64,000 nucleotides of DNA from an uncultured Muribaculaceae bacterium (GTDB taxonomy: Bacteria; Bacteroidota; Bacteroidia; Bacteroidales; Muribaculaceae), in the NCBI GenBank assembly GCA_910577355.1, contig CAJTMY010000004.1:1-64000 (forward strand), given 5' to 3'. Below the pieces are notes generated by a model that saw nothing but the letters and a program-made list of their open reading frames with translations, had not been told where the DNA came from and did not search any database. Of the stretch, positions 49,971-58,656 are shown one piece after another. Both the position numbers and the translations under genes were made by a program. How positions within the stretch are numbered: the first letter of the stretch is position 1; every line of letters starts with the position of its first letter.

Positions 49971-52394
49971 TCAGAATTCTATTGATAACCGTATATTGAA
50001 TTGTCGTCGGGTAAGATAGTTTGGCACAGCATACTGGATGTCGTTGACGTCGGTGACCCAGTAATACGAGCTTACGTTGGAGATGTCGAAGAGGTTGAAC
50101 ACATCTGCGCCTATCCATACGCTTTTGAATTTGCTAAGGAGGCCGCTGCGCGGTTTCTCGGAGTCGGACGGTGTGACGAGGCCGTATGCGAGGCCGATGT
50201 CGACACGTTTGTATGCCGGGGCACGGAAGTAGCCCTGTTCACGGCCGTGACGCGGCGCTGTAGTGGGCAAGCCATCCGAAAACAGGCCTTTGAGGCTGAA
50301 CTTCAGGCGGGGAAACTTTGGGAAATAATCGGTGAAGAAAAGACCGAACGAATACCGGCGATCGGTGGGGCGGGGCACTTTTACACCGTTTATATCCTCC
50401 TGAGTCTTCATCAGCGAGAAGCTTATCCACGAGTCACTGCCCGGGACAAACTGCCCGAACAGCTTGAAATCCATGCCCATGGCATAACCACTGCCGGCGT
50501 TTTTGCCTGTATATACCACTTTTAGATTGTCCACCTCAAACGGGATTATGTTGCTGAGCGCCTTGTAGTACAGCTCGCCCGACAGCTTGAACGGACGTCC
50601 GAAAGTGCGGAACGTGTAGTCGGCGGCACCGATGACCTGAAACGAGCGTTGCGATTTTATGTCCTTGTTGAGCTCTATTATCGTATTGCCGTCGGCATCG
50701 GCTACCGGTAGCCGATATTCCTTATAGAAAGGAGACTGATAATATAGACCGGTGGCAAACCGGAAAGACCAGCGCGGCGCCTTGTCGGGCACGAAACCGA
50801 GCGATATGCGCGGGCTGAAAAGGAATTCCTTGTTGAAACTCCAATGACTCAGCCGTACGCCTCCGTTGATATTCAGATATCCGGCCGATGTGGACAGTCG
50901 GTAGGTATCCTGTATGTAGGCCGAGAAGCGAGTGGAGCTGATGTCATGGCGCGAGTCGAGGTTGTATATCATCTTGAGTGCGTCGGGATCGAAGGGTAGG
51001 GAATATCCAGCCGAATCGCGCAGCTCGTATTCGCGGGAACGGTCATGGATCTTCTCGGCGTTCATCTGCACTCCGTATTCTATGGTGTGGTTGCTTATGC
51101 CGTTGGAGCCTTTCAGCGCGATGGAGAATACCGATGCGCGGAGTCGGTTGCGTGCATGCTCGTGATATCGGCCCACGCCGAGTTCACCGCCGATAGCGCC
51201 GCCACCCGATGCATCGCCCGATGTGCCGGCCTGATCGAGCCAGTATTCGCCGGATATGTCATAGCTTACAAGTTCGTTGGTGAGGTAGCCCGATGCCAGC
51301 AGCGAGTATTCGCTTTTCTTTGATGGACGGTATCCGAGAGTCAATGCGCCGAACCATGTCTCGAAGCGGTCTTTCTCCTGACCGTCGAAATATACCTTGA
51401 ACTGTTTGGCGTCGGTCGATGTGCCGAAGTTTGTAGTGCGGTTGTGAGGTATGAACTTATAGTTGTTTATGGCTATGTTTCCGAGAAACGAGGCATGGAA
51501 TCTGTCGGAAAACTTATATGTCATGTTGGTCTGGTAGTCGAAATATTTCGGGTCGTATTCTCCTTTATCCTCCATCGAACTGAGCAGCGAGGCGTTGCTT
51601 TTGTAGCGCACACCGTGAAGCTGGCTGAAACGTCTCGACGACGATCCTAAAGTGATACTGCCGCCCATAAGGCTTGCCGAGACAGCGCCTTCAAACGCTT
51701 CGGGCTGGCGGTATGTGATGTCGAGCACACTCGACATCTTGTCGCCGTACATGGCCGAGAAGCCGCCTGTAGAGAATCCTATGGCTCCCACCATATCGGG
51801 GTTGATTATCGATAGCCCTTCCTGCTGTCCGGAACTCACAAGCTGTGGCCGGTATACCTCTATGCCGTTGATATAAACGAGATTCTCGTCGTACGAACCG
51901 CCGCGCACATTATATTGGCTCGACATCTCGTTGCCTGATGTGACTCCCGCTATGGTCGACAGCAGTGATTCTACCGAGCCGCCCGACGCATCGGGTGCCA
52001 GGCGCGATGTATTGGCGTCTATCTTCTGCATCGAGCCGGTCTGGCGCTGTATGTCGGTTACCTCGACGCCTTGAAGCGCATAGCTTTTGGGCTGCATCTT
52101 CACGTTGAGGGTGATCTCGCTCTGAGGCTGTATGAGCCGCCGTTTCGACTCTTCATAGCCAATGCAGGTGAAAATAACCCGTATCGTGTCTTGTTGAGGA
52201 GCAGATATCGAATAACGGCCGTCGAGGCCTGTGGTGGCGCCGATGGCTGTGCCGCCGATACGTACGCTCACAAATTCGAGCGGTTCGTTGTTCTCGTCGG
52301 TTACCAGTCCATGAATCTTTACACCTGCGGCTGCGGCAATCGCCGCAAAAACGAATGTGAAATATATGGTTAGAATGAATTTTCGCATCATCAT
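49971..52394 (-). CDS. TonB-dependent receptor with carboxypeptidase-like N-terminal domain
   Basis: An 807-residue outer-membrane receptor. Signal peptide about 1-22, a CarboxypepD-like beta sandwich (about 24-110; VKIHGLVTDENNEPLEFVSVRIGG), a plug domain (LSTIAGVTSGNEMSSQYNVRGGSYDENLVYINGIEVYRP split) and a 22-strand barrel ending in F. It imports an unknown ligand. Three in-frame ATGs (52386-52394) begin the gene; no strong promoter box is seen upstream. It lacks a SusD partner, so it is not a SusC in the strict sense. It precedes the formate/nitrite channel by 1 base, hinting at a shared nutrient role. Confidence 0.92.
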   Translation of the reverse strand: MMMRKFILTIYFTFVFAAIAAAAGVKIHGLVTDENNEPLEFVSVRIGGTAIGATTGLDGRYSISAPQQDTIRVIFTCIGYEESKRRLIQPQSEITLNVKMQPKSYALQGVEVTDIQRQTGSMQKIDANTSRLAPDASGGSVESLLSTIAGVTSGNEMSSQYNVRGGSYDENLVYINGIEVYRPQLVSSGQQEGLSIINPDMVGAIGFSTGGFSAMYGDKMSSVLDITYRQPEAFEGAVSASLMGGSITLGSSSRRFSQLHGVRYKSNASLLSSMEDKGEYDPKYFDYQTNMTYKFSDRFHASFLGNIAINNYKFIPHNRTTNFGTSTDAKQFKVYFDGQEKDRFETWFGALTLGYRPSKKSEYSLLASGYLTNELVSYDISGEYWLDQAGTSGDASGGGAIGGELGVGRYHEHARNRLRASVFSIALKGSNGISNHTIEYGVQMNAEKIHDRSREYELRDSAGYSLPFDPDALKMIYNLDSRHDISSTRFSAYIQDTYRLSTSAGYLNINGGVRLSHWSFNKEFLFSPRISLGFVPDKAPRWSFRFATGLYYQSPFYKEYRLPVADADGNTIIELNKDIKSQRSFQVIGAADYTFRTFGRPFKLSGELYYKALSNIIPFEVDNLKVVYTGKNAGSGYAMGMDFKLFGQFVPGSDSWISFSLMKTQEDINGVKVPRPTDRRYSFGLFFTDYFPKFPRLKFSLKGLFSDGLPTTAPRHGREQGYFRAPAYKRVDIGLAYGLVTPSDSEKPRSGLLSKFKSVWIGADVFNLFDISNVSSYYWVTDVNDIQYAVPNYLTRRQFNIRLSIEF

Positions 52395-52444
52395 GTATCA
52401 TTAACGCGAAAAATCATCTAATATTGCCTCATACAGGTAAAAGC

Positions 52445-52476
52445 AAAAGGCCGGGATGCTGTGATTCCGACCTTTT
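52445..52476 (-). terminator. Intrinsic terminator after rubrerythrin gene
   Basis: On the minus strand AAAAGGTCGG pairs with CCGGCCTTTT, with one wobble pair (positions 52445-52454 with 52467-52476), around a 12-base loop; T-rich sequence follows. Confidence 0.75.
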
Positions 52477-52500
52477 AGTATTGTTTTGGATGGTAGTGGA

Positions 52501-53052
52501 TTATTTGCCGAAATAGCGTTTGTAGAGGCCTTCGAATCCCTTGCCGTGACGAGCCTCGTCCTTGGCCATTTCGTGAACTGTGTCGTGGATGGCGTCGAGA
52601 TTGAGTTCCTTGGCGCGGCGGGCGATACGCATCTTGTCTTCGTTGGCGCCGGCCTCGGCGAGCATGCGCTTGTGGAGGTTTGTCTTCGTATCCCATACAC
52701 ATTCACCGAGAAGTTCGGCAAATTTTGCGGCATGTTCTGCTTCCTCAAAAGCGTAACGCTTGAATGCTTCTGCGATTTCGGGATAGCCTTCACGGTCGGC
52801 CTGACGCGACATAGCGAGGTACATGCCTACTTCGCCGCATTCTCCGTTGAAGTGTGCGGTGAGGTCGGCGATCATCTGTTCGTCTGTAGTCTTGGCGATA
52901 CCGATTTCATGTTCGGTGACAAATTTGAGTTCGGCATCTTCGTCAACTTCTTTGAACGCGCTCTTGGGAGCATGGCAGATGGGGCATTCCTCGGGGGCTT
53001 CTGCGCCTTCGTATACGTAGCCGCACACTGTGCAGATAAATTTCTTGTTCAT
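52501..53052 (-). CDS. Reverse rubrerythrin (peroxide reductase)
   Basis: 183 residues. The rubredoxin domain is at the N terminus (CTVCGYVYEG and CPICHAP, residues 8-32), and the ferritin-like diiron domain follows (HEIGIAKTTDEQMIADLTAHFNGE... EAEHAAKFAELLG, then DEARHGKGFEGLYKRYFGK). This order defines reverse rubrerythrins, which reduce peroxide with electrons from NADH or a reductase in anaerobes. It protects against oxygen stress in the cytosol. It has its own promoter (CAAAGATA at 53088-53095) and a terminator after it. Confidence 0.92.
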   Translation of the reverse strand: MNKKFICTVCGYVYEGAEAPEECPICHAPKSAFKEVDEDAELKFVTEHEIGIAKTTDEQMIADLTAHFNGECGEVGMYLAMSRQADREGYPEIAEAFKRYAFEEAEHAAKFAELLGECVWDTKTNLHKRMLAEAGANEDKMRIARRAKELNLDAIHDTVHEMAKDEARHGKGFEGLYKRYFGK

Positions 53053-53087
53053 AATTCAGAATAGTTGGTTGGTTATGTTTTACATTA

Positions 53088-53095
53088 CAAAGATA
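53088..53095 (-). promoter_or_regulatory. -7 element of rubrerythrin gene
   Basis: Minus-strand TATCTTTG lies 35 bases before the ATG at 53052; a T-rich segment 19 bases further upstream could serve as -33. Confidence 0.5.
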
Positions 53096-53183
53096 GCAAA
53101 ATAAAACGGTATAAAAATTCAATTTGAATAATTTAACTAAATTTTTTCGACCAAAATTTTAGCCCCGGGGTTTAAATAATATG

Positions 53184-53191
53184 TAACTTTG
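53184..53191 (+). promoter_or_regulatory. -7 element of mltG
   Basis: TAACTTTG lies 24 bases before the mltG ATG at 53216. The region upstream has no clear TTTG at -33. Confidence 0.5.
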
Positions 53192-53215
53192 CACAAAACA
53201 GGAAAGTTCTACAGC

Positions 53216-54220
53216 ATGAAGCGTATTATAGTAATAGTTCTGGCCGTGGCCAGTGTATTGGGTATCGTATGTCTCACTCTGCTTATGAGGGCGTTTGACA
53301 AAGAGGTCGCGGTCAGGCTCAATATCCCGCGCGGTGCGACGGCTGCATCCGTGTGCGATTCGATGAAGCATTCGCTTGGAGAAAGTTATGGCAATCTTGT
53401 ATATAATCTATGGAAACTTGCCGGGTCGCCTTCATCATCGCACGGGTCTTATCTTATCGAGCCTGGTACGACCGCTCTGTCGGCAGCCCGTACTGTGGCT
53501 GCCGGACGTCAGACACCTGTAAAGGTTACCATCAATAATGTGCGTACTCTTAAGGATCTTGTAAAACGTATCGCGGCAAAACTCGAAGCCTCGCCGGCCG
53601 AGATAGATGAAGCTCTCAGCGATAAACTTGTCGGTCATCCGCAATTCAAGGGTAAGGAGACTTTTCCGGCAGCTGTGCTTCCCGATACATACGAGTTCTA
53701 TTGGAACGACAGCGCCGCACATGTTGTAGACAAACTCGTGGCTGAACGCGATAAGTTCTGGAATCGTTCGCGGCTCGACAAAGCAGCCAAGCTTGGCCTT
53801 ACCCCCGTTCAGGTGGCTACTATAGCCTCGATAGTGGAGGAGGAGTCAAACAAGAAAGACGAGCGACCCATTATCGCCCGGCTTTATATGAACCGTGTGG
53901 ACAAGGGTATGAAACTGCAGGCCGATCCTACCGTGAAATTTGCTACCGGCAATTTCAGCCTGAGGCGTATAACGGGCAAACATCTTAAAATTGATTCGCC
54001 ATATAACACCTATAAGAATACAGGATTGCCTCCCGGCCCGATAAGAGTACCGCAAAAAGAGACGATCGACGCCGTGCTCAATGCTCCTCCGAATTCATAT
54101 TTATATATGTGCGCCAAAGAGGATTTTTCCGGCTATCATAATTTTGCCTCCGACTATAAGACTCATCAGGCCAATGCCAGACGTTATCAGGCTGCTCTAA
54201 ACCGACGCGGTATACGATAG
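53216..54220 (+). CDS. mltG: Endolytic murein transglycosylase MltG
   Basis: 334 residues from the ATG at 53216; the upstream open frame to 53189 overlaps the -7 box. An N-terminal membrane anchor (about 5-24) is followed by a LysM-like segment and the YceG domain. The catalytic Glu lies in ASIVEEESNKKDERP (about 208-210), and the RLYMNRVDKGMKLQADPTV and NTYKNTGLPPGPI blocks are conserved. It cuts nascent peptidoglycan chains on the periplasmic side and may set strand length. Single gene with own promoter. Confidence 0.95.
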   Translation: MKRIIVIVLAVASVLGIVCLTLLMRAFDKEVAVRLNIPRGATAASVCDSMKHSLGESYGNLVYNLWKLAGSPSSSHGSYLIEPGTTALSAARTVAAGRQTPVKVTINNVRTLKDLVKRIAAKLEASPAEIDEALSDKLVGHPQFKGKETFPAAVLPDTYEFYWNDSAAHVVDKLVAERDKFWNRSRLDKAAKLGLTPVQVATIASIVEEESNKKDERPIIARLYMNRVDKGMKLQADPTVKFATGNFSLRRITGKHLKIDSPYNTYKNTGLPPGPIRVPQKETIDAVLNAPPNSYLYMCAKEDFSGYHNFASDYKTHQANARRYQAALNRRGIR

Positions 54221-54224
54221 ATTG

Positions 54225-55073
54225 CTATCTTTTATTGAAAAGGTCGGCGACTTTGAGTGGATTTGCGCCGAGCCGTATGGCTTTTTCGGCGTCCTTGCGA
54301 GCCTCGTCGGAGCGGAAGCGGTCGCGGTTGAGCCATGCGCGATAATAATAAAGCTCGGGGTCGGAGGGGTAGCGGCGCAGTCCTTCGCCGATAGCCTCCG
54401 AGGCTTCTGTAAGGTCGCCGAGAGCGAGCCTGCATCCGGCAAGTGTGGCGAAATATTCGGGTGAAGGCTCGTCTGCTATAAGTCGCTCGAGATATGGGAT
54501 GGCCTGCCGTTCTCTACCTGAGAGGGCATAGAGTGTGCTGAGCGCTATTGCGGTGTCGATCGACTTCGGTACTATACGGTTCAGGACATTAAAGTCATTC
54601 TCGGCTTCATCGAGCCGCCCACGGTATAGCGACAACATGCCATGATAGTACCGCGCATCGGTATTCAGGGAGTCCACACTGATAATAGTGCTGAAATCGT
54701 CCAGAGCTTCGGCATCGTGCCCCATCGACAGCAGCAGGCGCCCGCGACCGTTGAGCAGGGTGGTCATGTGCGGTGCGATATCGAGTCCCCGGCCGTAGGT
54801 GTCAATGGCCAGCGAGTCCATGCCAAGGTGAGTATATACGTGTGCGAGGTTATTGAGAAGCAGGGCATTGGATGGATGGTCAGGTTTGATTTCAAGGGCA
54901 TCTCTGAGACGTGCTGCTGCCTCGCTCCATGCGCTGTCGGCAATGGCTCTGTCGGCCTCGCCCATGAGTATGAAATATGGATCGGCCTCAAAAGCCGTAT
55001 CGACAGGGATGCTGTCGGCATTGGCGGCAAAACTTGCGGCCGAAAGAACAATCGATATAAAATATTTTTTCAT
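54225..55073 (-). CDS. Exported TPR-repeat protein
   Basis: A 282-residue protein with signal peptide (about 1-19, ends AANA) and at least six tetratricopeptide repeats from about residue 40 to 270 (for example ARLRDALEIKPDHPSNALLLNN and DEAENDFNVLNRIVPKSIDTAI split by loops). It is probably a periplasmic scaffold. It ends 4 bases after mltG on the opposite strand and is divergent from the HU-SPOR gene, with a -7 box at 55093-55100. The link to cell-wall proteins on both sides suggests, by inference, a role in wall assembly. Confidence 0.82.
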   Translation of the reverse strand: MKKYFISIVLSAASFAANADSIPVDTAFEADPYFILMGEADRAIADSAWSEAAARLRDALEIKPDHPSNALLLNNLAHVYTHLGMDSLAIDTYGRGLDIAPHMTTLLNGRGRLLLSMGHDAEALDDFSTIISVDSLNTDARYYHGMLSLYRGRLDEAENDFNVLNRIVPKSIDTAIALSTLYALSGRERQAIPYLERLIADEPSPEYFATLAGCRLALGDLTEASEAIGEGLRRYPSDPELYYYRAWLNRDRFRSDEARKDAEKAIRLGANPLKVADLFNKR

Positions 55074-55092
55074 CGCAAAGTGAAATGTGACG

Positions 55093-55100
55093 CAAAGTTA
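55093..55100 (-). promoter_or_regulatory. -7 element of the TPR gene
   Basis: Minus-strand TAACTTTG, 19 bases before the ATG at 55073. No good -33 is evident. Confidence 0.45.
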
Positions 55101-55168
55101 ACTGAAAAACTTATATTGATGTAGATAAATAATTGTAAAAAGTGTGAGGCGATATGAAAAAATAGTCG

Positions 55169-55176
55169 TAAATTTG
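55169..55176 (+). promoter_or_regulatory. -7 element of the HU-SPOR gene
   Basis: TAAATTTG lies 19 bases before the GTG at 55196. No clear -33 TTTG. With the -7 box at 55093-55100 it forms a divergent pair in a 122-base space. Confidence 0.45.
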
Positions 55177-55195
55177 TACGTGAAAATGAGATGCC

Positions 55196-56149
55196 GTGAA
55201 TAAGATGATCACCCACATAGAATTCCTTTTACAGACCCACGATTGTGTGGTGATACCCGGACTGGGAGCGGTTCTCGCTCACGGTGTGGCACCGCGTTAT
55301 GTGGCTGAGGAAGGGCGGTGGATAGCTCCGCGCCGTGTATTCTCGTTTAATCCGGCGTTGTCGCGTACCGACGGCCTTCTGGCTGATTCGGTGGCACGCA
55401 AAAGGCAGATAAGCAAGGATGCTGCGGCTTCGGAGGTACGCAAGGCTGTCGAGTCTATGCGCCGTATGCTTGAGGCGGAGCATCGTCTTGATCTTGGTGC
55501 GGTCGGTGTGCTCGAAATGAACGGTGAGAATCTGCTTTCATTCACTCCCGGCAAGTGCGACTGGCTTTCTCCCGGTACGATGTGGTTGCCTTCGCCGACG
55601 GTCGGCCTCTTGCCGAAAGCATCGGATATCGTCCGCAAACACGAAGCCATCGATCGTCGGCGCGACGTGTCAGGCATAATGAAGCGTGTGGCGCAGATTG
55701 CGGCATGTGTCGCCGTGATGGTCGGCCTAGGATGGGCAGCTGTGAGAAATATCGCAGATGTATCCGGGGAGCAGTTCGCATCCATTGCCCCGGCTCACAC
55801 CGATAATGTTGTCGAACCCGGTATTATGGCCGATAACACACCTATTGTCGTGATACTTGCAAAGGCTCCGGCCGACGAGGTAATTGAAAACACGCCCGTA
55901 AAGCAAGCTGTTTCAGTCACAGACAATAAGTCGGATTCGTATTTTCTGATTGTCGGGTCTTTCAACACCAGGAATGAAGCCGAAAAATACATATCGCAAC
56001 ATACGGAAATTCCTCTTGGCATACTTGAGAAGGACGGGCGTTATCGCGTATATGCTGCCGGAGGCTCCACTGCAGCCGAAGTATACGCCGCCGCCCGGTC
56101 TGAAACCATTTCTTCGCGCTATCCCGATTCGTGGGTATGCCGTAAATGA
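55196..56149 (+). CDS. HU-CCDC81-like domain protein with SPOR domain
   Basis: 317 residues from a GTG at 55196; an ATG at 55205 gives 314 and is also possible. The N-terminal region (HIEFLLQTHDCVVIPGLGAVLAH) matches the bacterial HU-CCDC81-type domain, found in Bacteroidetes envelope proteins. A membrane span lies near 165-183 (VAQIAACVAVMVGLGWAAV). The C-terminal SPOR-type domain (YFLIVGSFNTRNEAEKYIS to RYRVYAAGG) binds denuded peptidoglycan at division sites. So it likely links a cytosolic domain to the cell wall during division. Divergent from the TPR gene. Confidence 0.85.
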   Translation: MNKMITHIEFLLQTHDCVVIPGLGAVLAHGVAPRYVAEEGRWIAPRRVFSFNPALSRTDGLLADSVARKRQISKDAAASEVRKAVESMRRMLEAEHRLDLGAVGVLEMNGENLLSFTPGKCDWLSPGTMWLPSPTVGLLPKASDIVRKHEAIDRRRDVSGIMKRVAQIAACVAVMVGLGWAAVRNIADVSGEQFASIAPAHTDNVVEPGIMADNTPIVVILAKAPADEVIENTPVKQAVSVTDNKSDSYFLIVGSFNTRNEAEKYISQHTEIPLGILEKDGRYRVYAAGGSTAAEVYAAARSETISSRYPDSWVCRK

Positions 56150-56191
56150 GAGGGGCTTTCTTATTGAACGACCATCCAAACTTGTCATATT

Positions 56192-56734
56192 ATGGAGACA
56201 TTACACGACCTTCTTGTGCGCCGTCATTCTATAAGGCGCTATACCGATGAAGCCGTTTCGGCCGAAGACGTAAAGACAATCATTGAGGCGGCGCTGCTCG
56301 CTCCGTCATCAAAGAGTGTGCGGCCATGGCAATTTGTCCTCGTAGACAACAAGGACGATCTCATGCGCCTTTCGGAGTGCAAGGCTGCCGGAGCACGGCC
56401 TGTGGCAGGATGTGCGCTTGCAGTAGTGGTATGCGCTTCGCCTGCCAAGAGCGATATGTATCTTGAAGATATGGCAATCGCTACGGCATACATGCAGCTT
56501 CAGGCCACCGCGCTCGGTCTGGGGGCATGCTGGATACAGGTACGTGGCCGATATGCTGCCGACGGTGAAGACGCCGAAAATATTGTGCGCGAGATCCTCG
56601 ACATCCCCGACGATGTAGTCGTGGAGTGTATTCTCACTGTCGGTCATCCGGATGAAGTGCGGAGGCCCGTGGATACATCAAAACTCCTTTGGGAGAAGGT
56701 ACATGCCGAGAAATGGCAGAATCCCGGCGAATGA
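56192..56734 (+). CDS. Nitroreductase-family flavoprotein
   Basis: 180 residues. The start LLVRRHSIRRYTDEAV and the ALLAPSSKSVRPWQFVLV segment are the FMN-binding core of the nitroreductase family; a later QATALGLGACWIQVRGRY completes it. It should reduce quinones, nitro groups or related substrates with NAD(P)H. It starts 43 bases after the SPOR gene and overlaps the DUF2520 gene by 4 bases. The real substrate is unknown. Length is short but complete. Confidence 0.88.
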   Translation: METLHDLLVRRHSIRRYTDEAVSAEDVKTIIEAALLAPSSKSVRPWQFVLVDNKDDLMRLSECKAAGARPVAGCALAVVVCASPAKSDMYLEDMAIATAYMQLQATALGLGACWIQVRGRYAADGEDAENIVREILDIPDDVVVECILTVGHPDEVRRPVDTSKLLWEKVHAEKWQNPGE

Positions 56735-57519
56735 CTGTCGTCGGAATGCGGGATATCGGTATAAGTATTGTAGGTGCCGGAAATGTTGCCTTGCATCTTG
56801 CCGAAGGGCTCCATGATGCAGGTTTACGCATCGACAGGATTGTGGCACGGCATATGGATTCTGCCGCGCGCCTTGCTTATAGGGTGGGAGCACAGCCTTC
56901 GGCGGATTTGACCGATATAGACAAAAATACCGGTCTTGTGATTATTGCGACCACTGATGCGTCCGTAAAAGATGTGGCTGCCGCATTACCGCGCATCGAC
57001 GGTGTTGTGGCACATACATCTGGCAGTGTGCCGCTTGATGTGCTCGCCGAGTATCATGAAAGGGCGGCGGTAATATATCCGTTGCAGACCTTTTCGAAGG
57101 ATTCATATGTTAATCTGAGCCGTGTGCCTTTCTTTACTGAAGCGACCGATATTTATTCGCTCGATGTGGCTGATACCGTTGCCGGATCGTTCGGCGGCCG
57201 TGTTCGCCATGCCGATTCTGAAATCCGTGCAAAGTTGCATATAGCCGGCGTTTTCGCCTGTAATTTTCCGGTATACATGTTTGAGATGGCGCGCCGGGCG
57301 CTTGCCGGCGTAGGATTGCCTCTCGACATCGTTCGTCCGCTTGTCGATGTCACTGTGGATAAGGCATTCGGTATTGGTCCGATGAAGGCGATGACAGGCC
57401 CCGCGAGACGAGGAGATATCGCGACAATGGAAAAGCAGATGTCGCAGCTCGCCGACCCCGTGGAGAAGGCGATATACGACCTTGTGTCGCAGGCGATATA
57501 CAAGGAATTCAATAAGTAG
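56731..57519 (+). CDS. DUF2520 / Rossmann-fold oxidoreductase-like protein
   Basis: 262 residues from the ATG at 56731 that overlaps the nitroreductase stop (ATGA); a TTG further up (56689) is less likely. The start GISIVGAGNVALHLAEGL is a dinucleotide-binding loop. The middle VIATTDASVKDVAAAL and VAHTSGSVPLDVL, then VIYPLQTFSKD, are typical of DUF2520 (NADP-dependent oxidoreductase-like) proteins. The reaction is not known. It lies between the nitroreductase and kdsC genes in a run found together in many Bacteroidetes. Confidence 0.88.
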   Translation: MTVVGMRDIGISIVGAGNVALHLAEGLHDAGLRIDRIVARHMDSAARLAYRVGAQPSADLTDIDKNTGLVIIATTDASVKDVAAALPRIDGVVAHTSGSVPLDVLAEYHERAAVIYPLQTFSKDSYVNLSRVPFFTEATDIYSLDVADTVAGSFGGRVRHADSEIRAKLHIAGVFACNFPVYMFEMARRALAGVGLPLDIVRPLVDVTVDKAFGIGPMKAMTGPARRGDIATMEKQMSQLADPVEKAIYDLVSQAIYKEFNK

Positions 57520-57531
57520 TCATTGAAAAAA

Positions 57532-58071
57532 ATGAGCAAGATACCTTACGAACTCTATAAGATACGTGCCGTGGTGTTTGACGTCGACGGCGTGCTTTCA
57601 CCTACCGTCATCCCCATGGGCGATGACGGTATTCCACGTCGCATGGCAAATCTCAAGGATGGTTATTCTATGGTGCTGGCAGTGCGCGCCGGCCTTCATC
57701 TGGCTGTTATAACAGGTGCGGCTGCTCCCGGAGTGAGAGAGCGACTTCAGAATATAGGCATCAAAGATATCTTCAGCAATACGTTGGATAAACTGCCGGT
57801 GCTTAAAGCCTGGATGGCCGACAACGATTATCAGCCCGATGAAGTGGCATATGTGGGCGACGATGTGCCCGATATCCCGGCAATGAATCACGTGGGGTTG
57901 CCGGTGTCGCCCGCCGATGGCTCGCGCGACGCACTTGAGGCCGCCGTATATGTCACCGACGCTGCCGGCGGCTACGGTGTGGCACGCGAACTTCTTGAGG
58001 AGATATTGCGTGCAAAAAAATTGTGGCCTACACAAAATGGTTCGGATGTTTCAATTTTCGCCAACCAATAG
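57532..58071 (+). CDS. kdsC: 3-deoxy-D-manno-octulosonate 8-phosphate phosphatase
   Basis: 179 residues from the ATG at 57532; a TTG at 57523 is less likely. A HAD phosphatase with VFDVDGVLS (Asp nucleophile and acid), the TGAAAPGVRERL loop and the VAYVGDDVPDIPAM metal site. It removes phosphate from Kdo-8-P in LPS core synthesis. The match to the small C1-cap-less HAD III KdsC group is good. The maf gene starts 3 bases after its stop. Confidence 0.9.
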   Translation: MSKIPYELYKIRAVVFDVDGVLSPTVIPMGDDGIPRRMANLKDGYSMVLAVRAGLHLAVITGAAAPGVRERLQNIGIKDIFSNTLDKLPVLKAWMADNDYQPDEVAYVGDDVPDIPAMNHVGLPVSPADGSRDALEAAVYVTDAAGGYGVARELLEEILRAKKLWPTQNGSDVSIFANQ

Positions 58072-58074
58072 GAT

Positions 58075-58656
58075 ATGGTCATACTTGCTTCAAATTCGCC
58101 CAGACGCAGGGAACTTCTTAAAATGATAGTCCCGGAGTTTGAGATAGCTTCAGGAAAAGACGTCGAGGAAATATACCCCGATGATCTTGCTCCCGAAGTG
58201 GTACCCGAATTCCTGTCCCGTCTGAAAGCAGAGGCCTATTCCGCAGATATAAAGCCCGGAGATGTGCTTGTAACGGCCGACACGGTGGTAATACTCGACG
58301 GGGAGATACTCGGTAAGCCGCACAGTCGGGATGAGGCGCTTGCCATGCTCGGCAAGATGCAGTCGCGCACACATACGGTGGTGACCGGAGTCACACTCAG
58401 TTTCGCAGACAGTCATCCGGTATCGTTCTCACAGAAAACGGAAGTGGATTTTGACACTCTCAGCGATAAAGAGATCGAGTTCTATGTCGACAATTTCAAG
58501 CCGTATGACAAGGCGGGTGCCTATGGAATTCAGGAATGGATAGGTGCCGCGGCAATCATCGGCATACGCGGCAGCTTCTACAATGTGATGGGACTGCCCG
58601 TGCACGCCTTATATCTCGAATTGAAAAAATGCGGTATCAGTATTGGAGATATATGA
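58075..58656 (+). CDS. maf: Maf-like nucleotide pyrophosphatase
   Basis: 193 residues. The start ILASNSPRRRELLKM is the Maf phosphate-binding motif, and ADTVVILDGEILGKPHSRDEA is the second family block. Maf enzymes hydrolyse non-canonical or dTTP/UTP-type nucleoside triphosphates. It starts 3 bases after kdsC. Its last 20 bases overlap the 3' end of the convergent MBOAT gene, so there is no terminator space. Cytosolic, normal length. Confidence 0.93.
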   Translation: MVILASNSPRRRELLKMIVPEFEIASGKDVEEIYPDDLAPEVVPEFLSRLKAEAYSADIKPGDVLVTADTVVILDGEILGKPHSRDEALAMLGKMQSRTHTVVTGVTLSFADSHPVSFSQKTEVDFDTLSDKEIEFYVDNFKPYDKAGAYGIQEWIGAAAIIGIRGSFYNVMGLPVHALYLELKKCGISIGDI

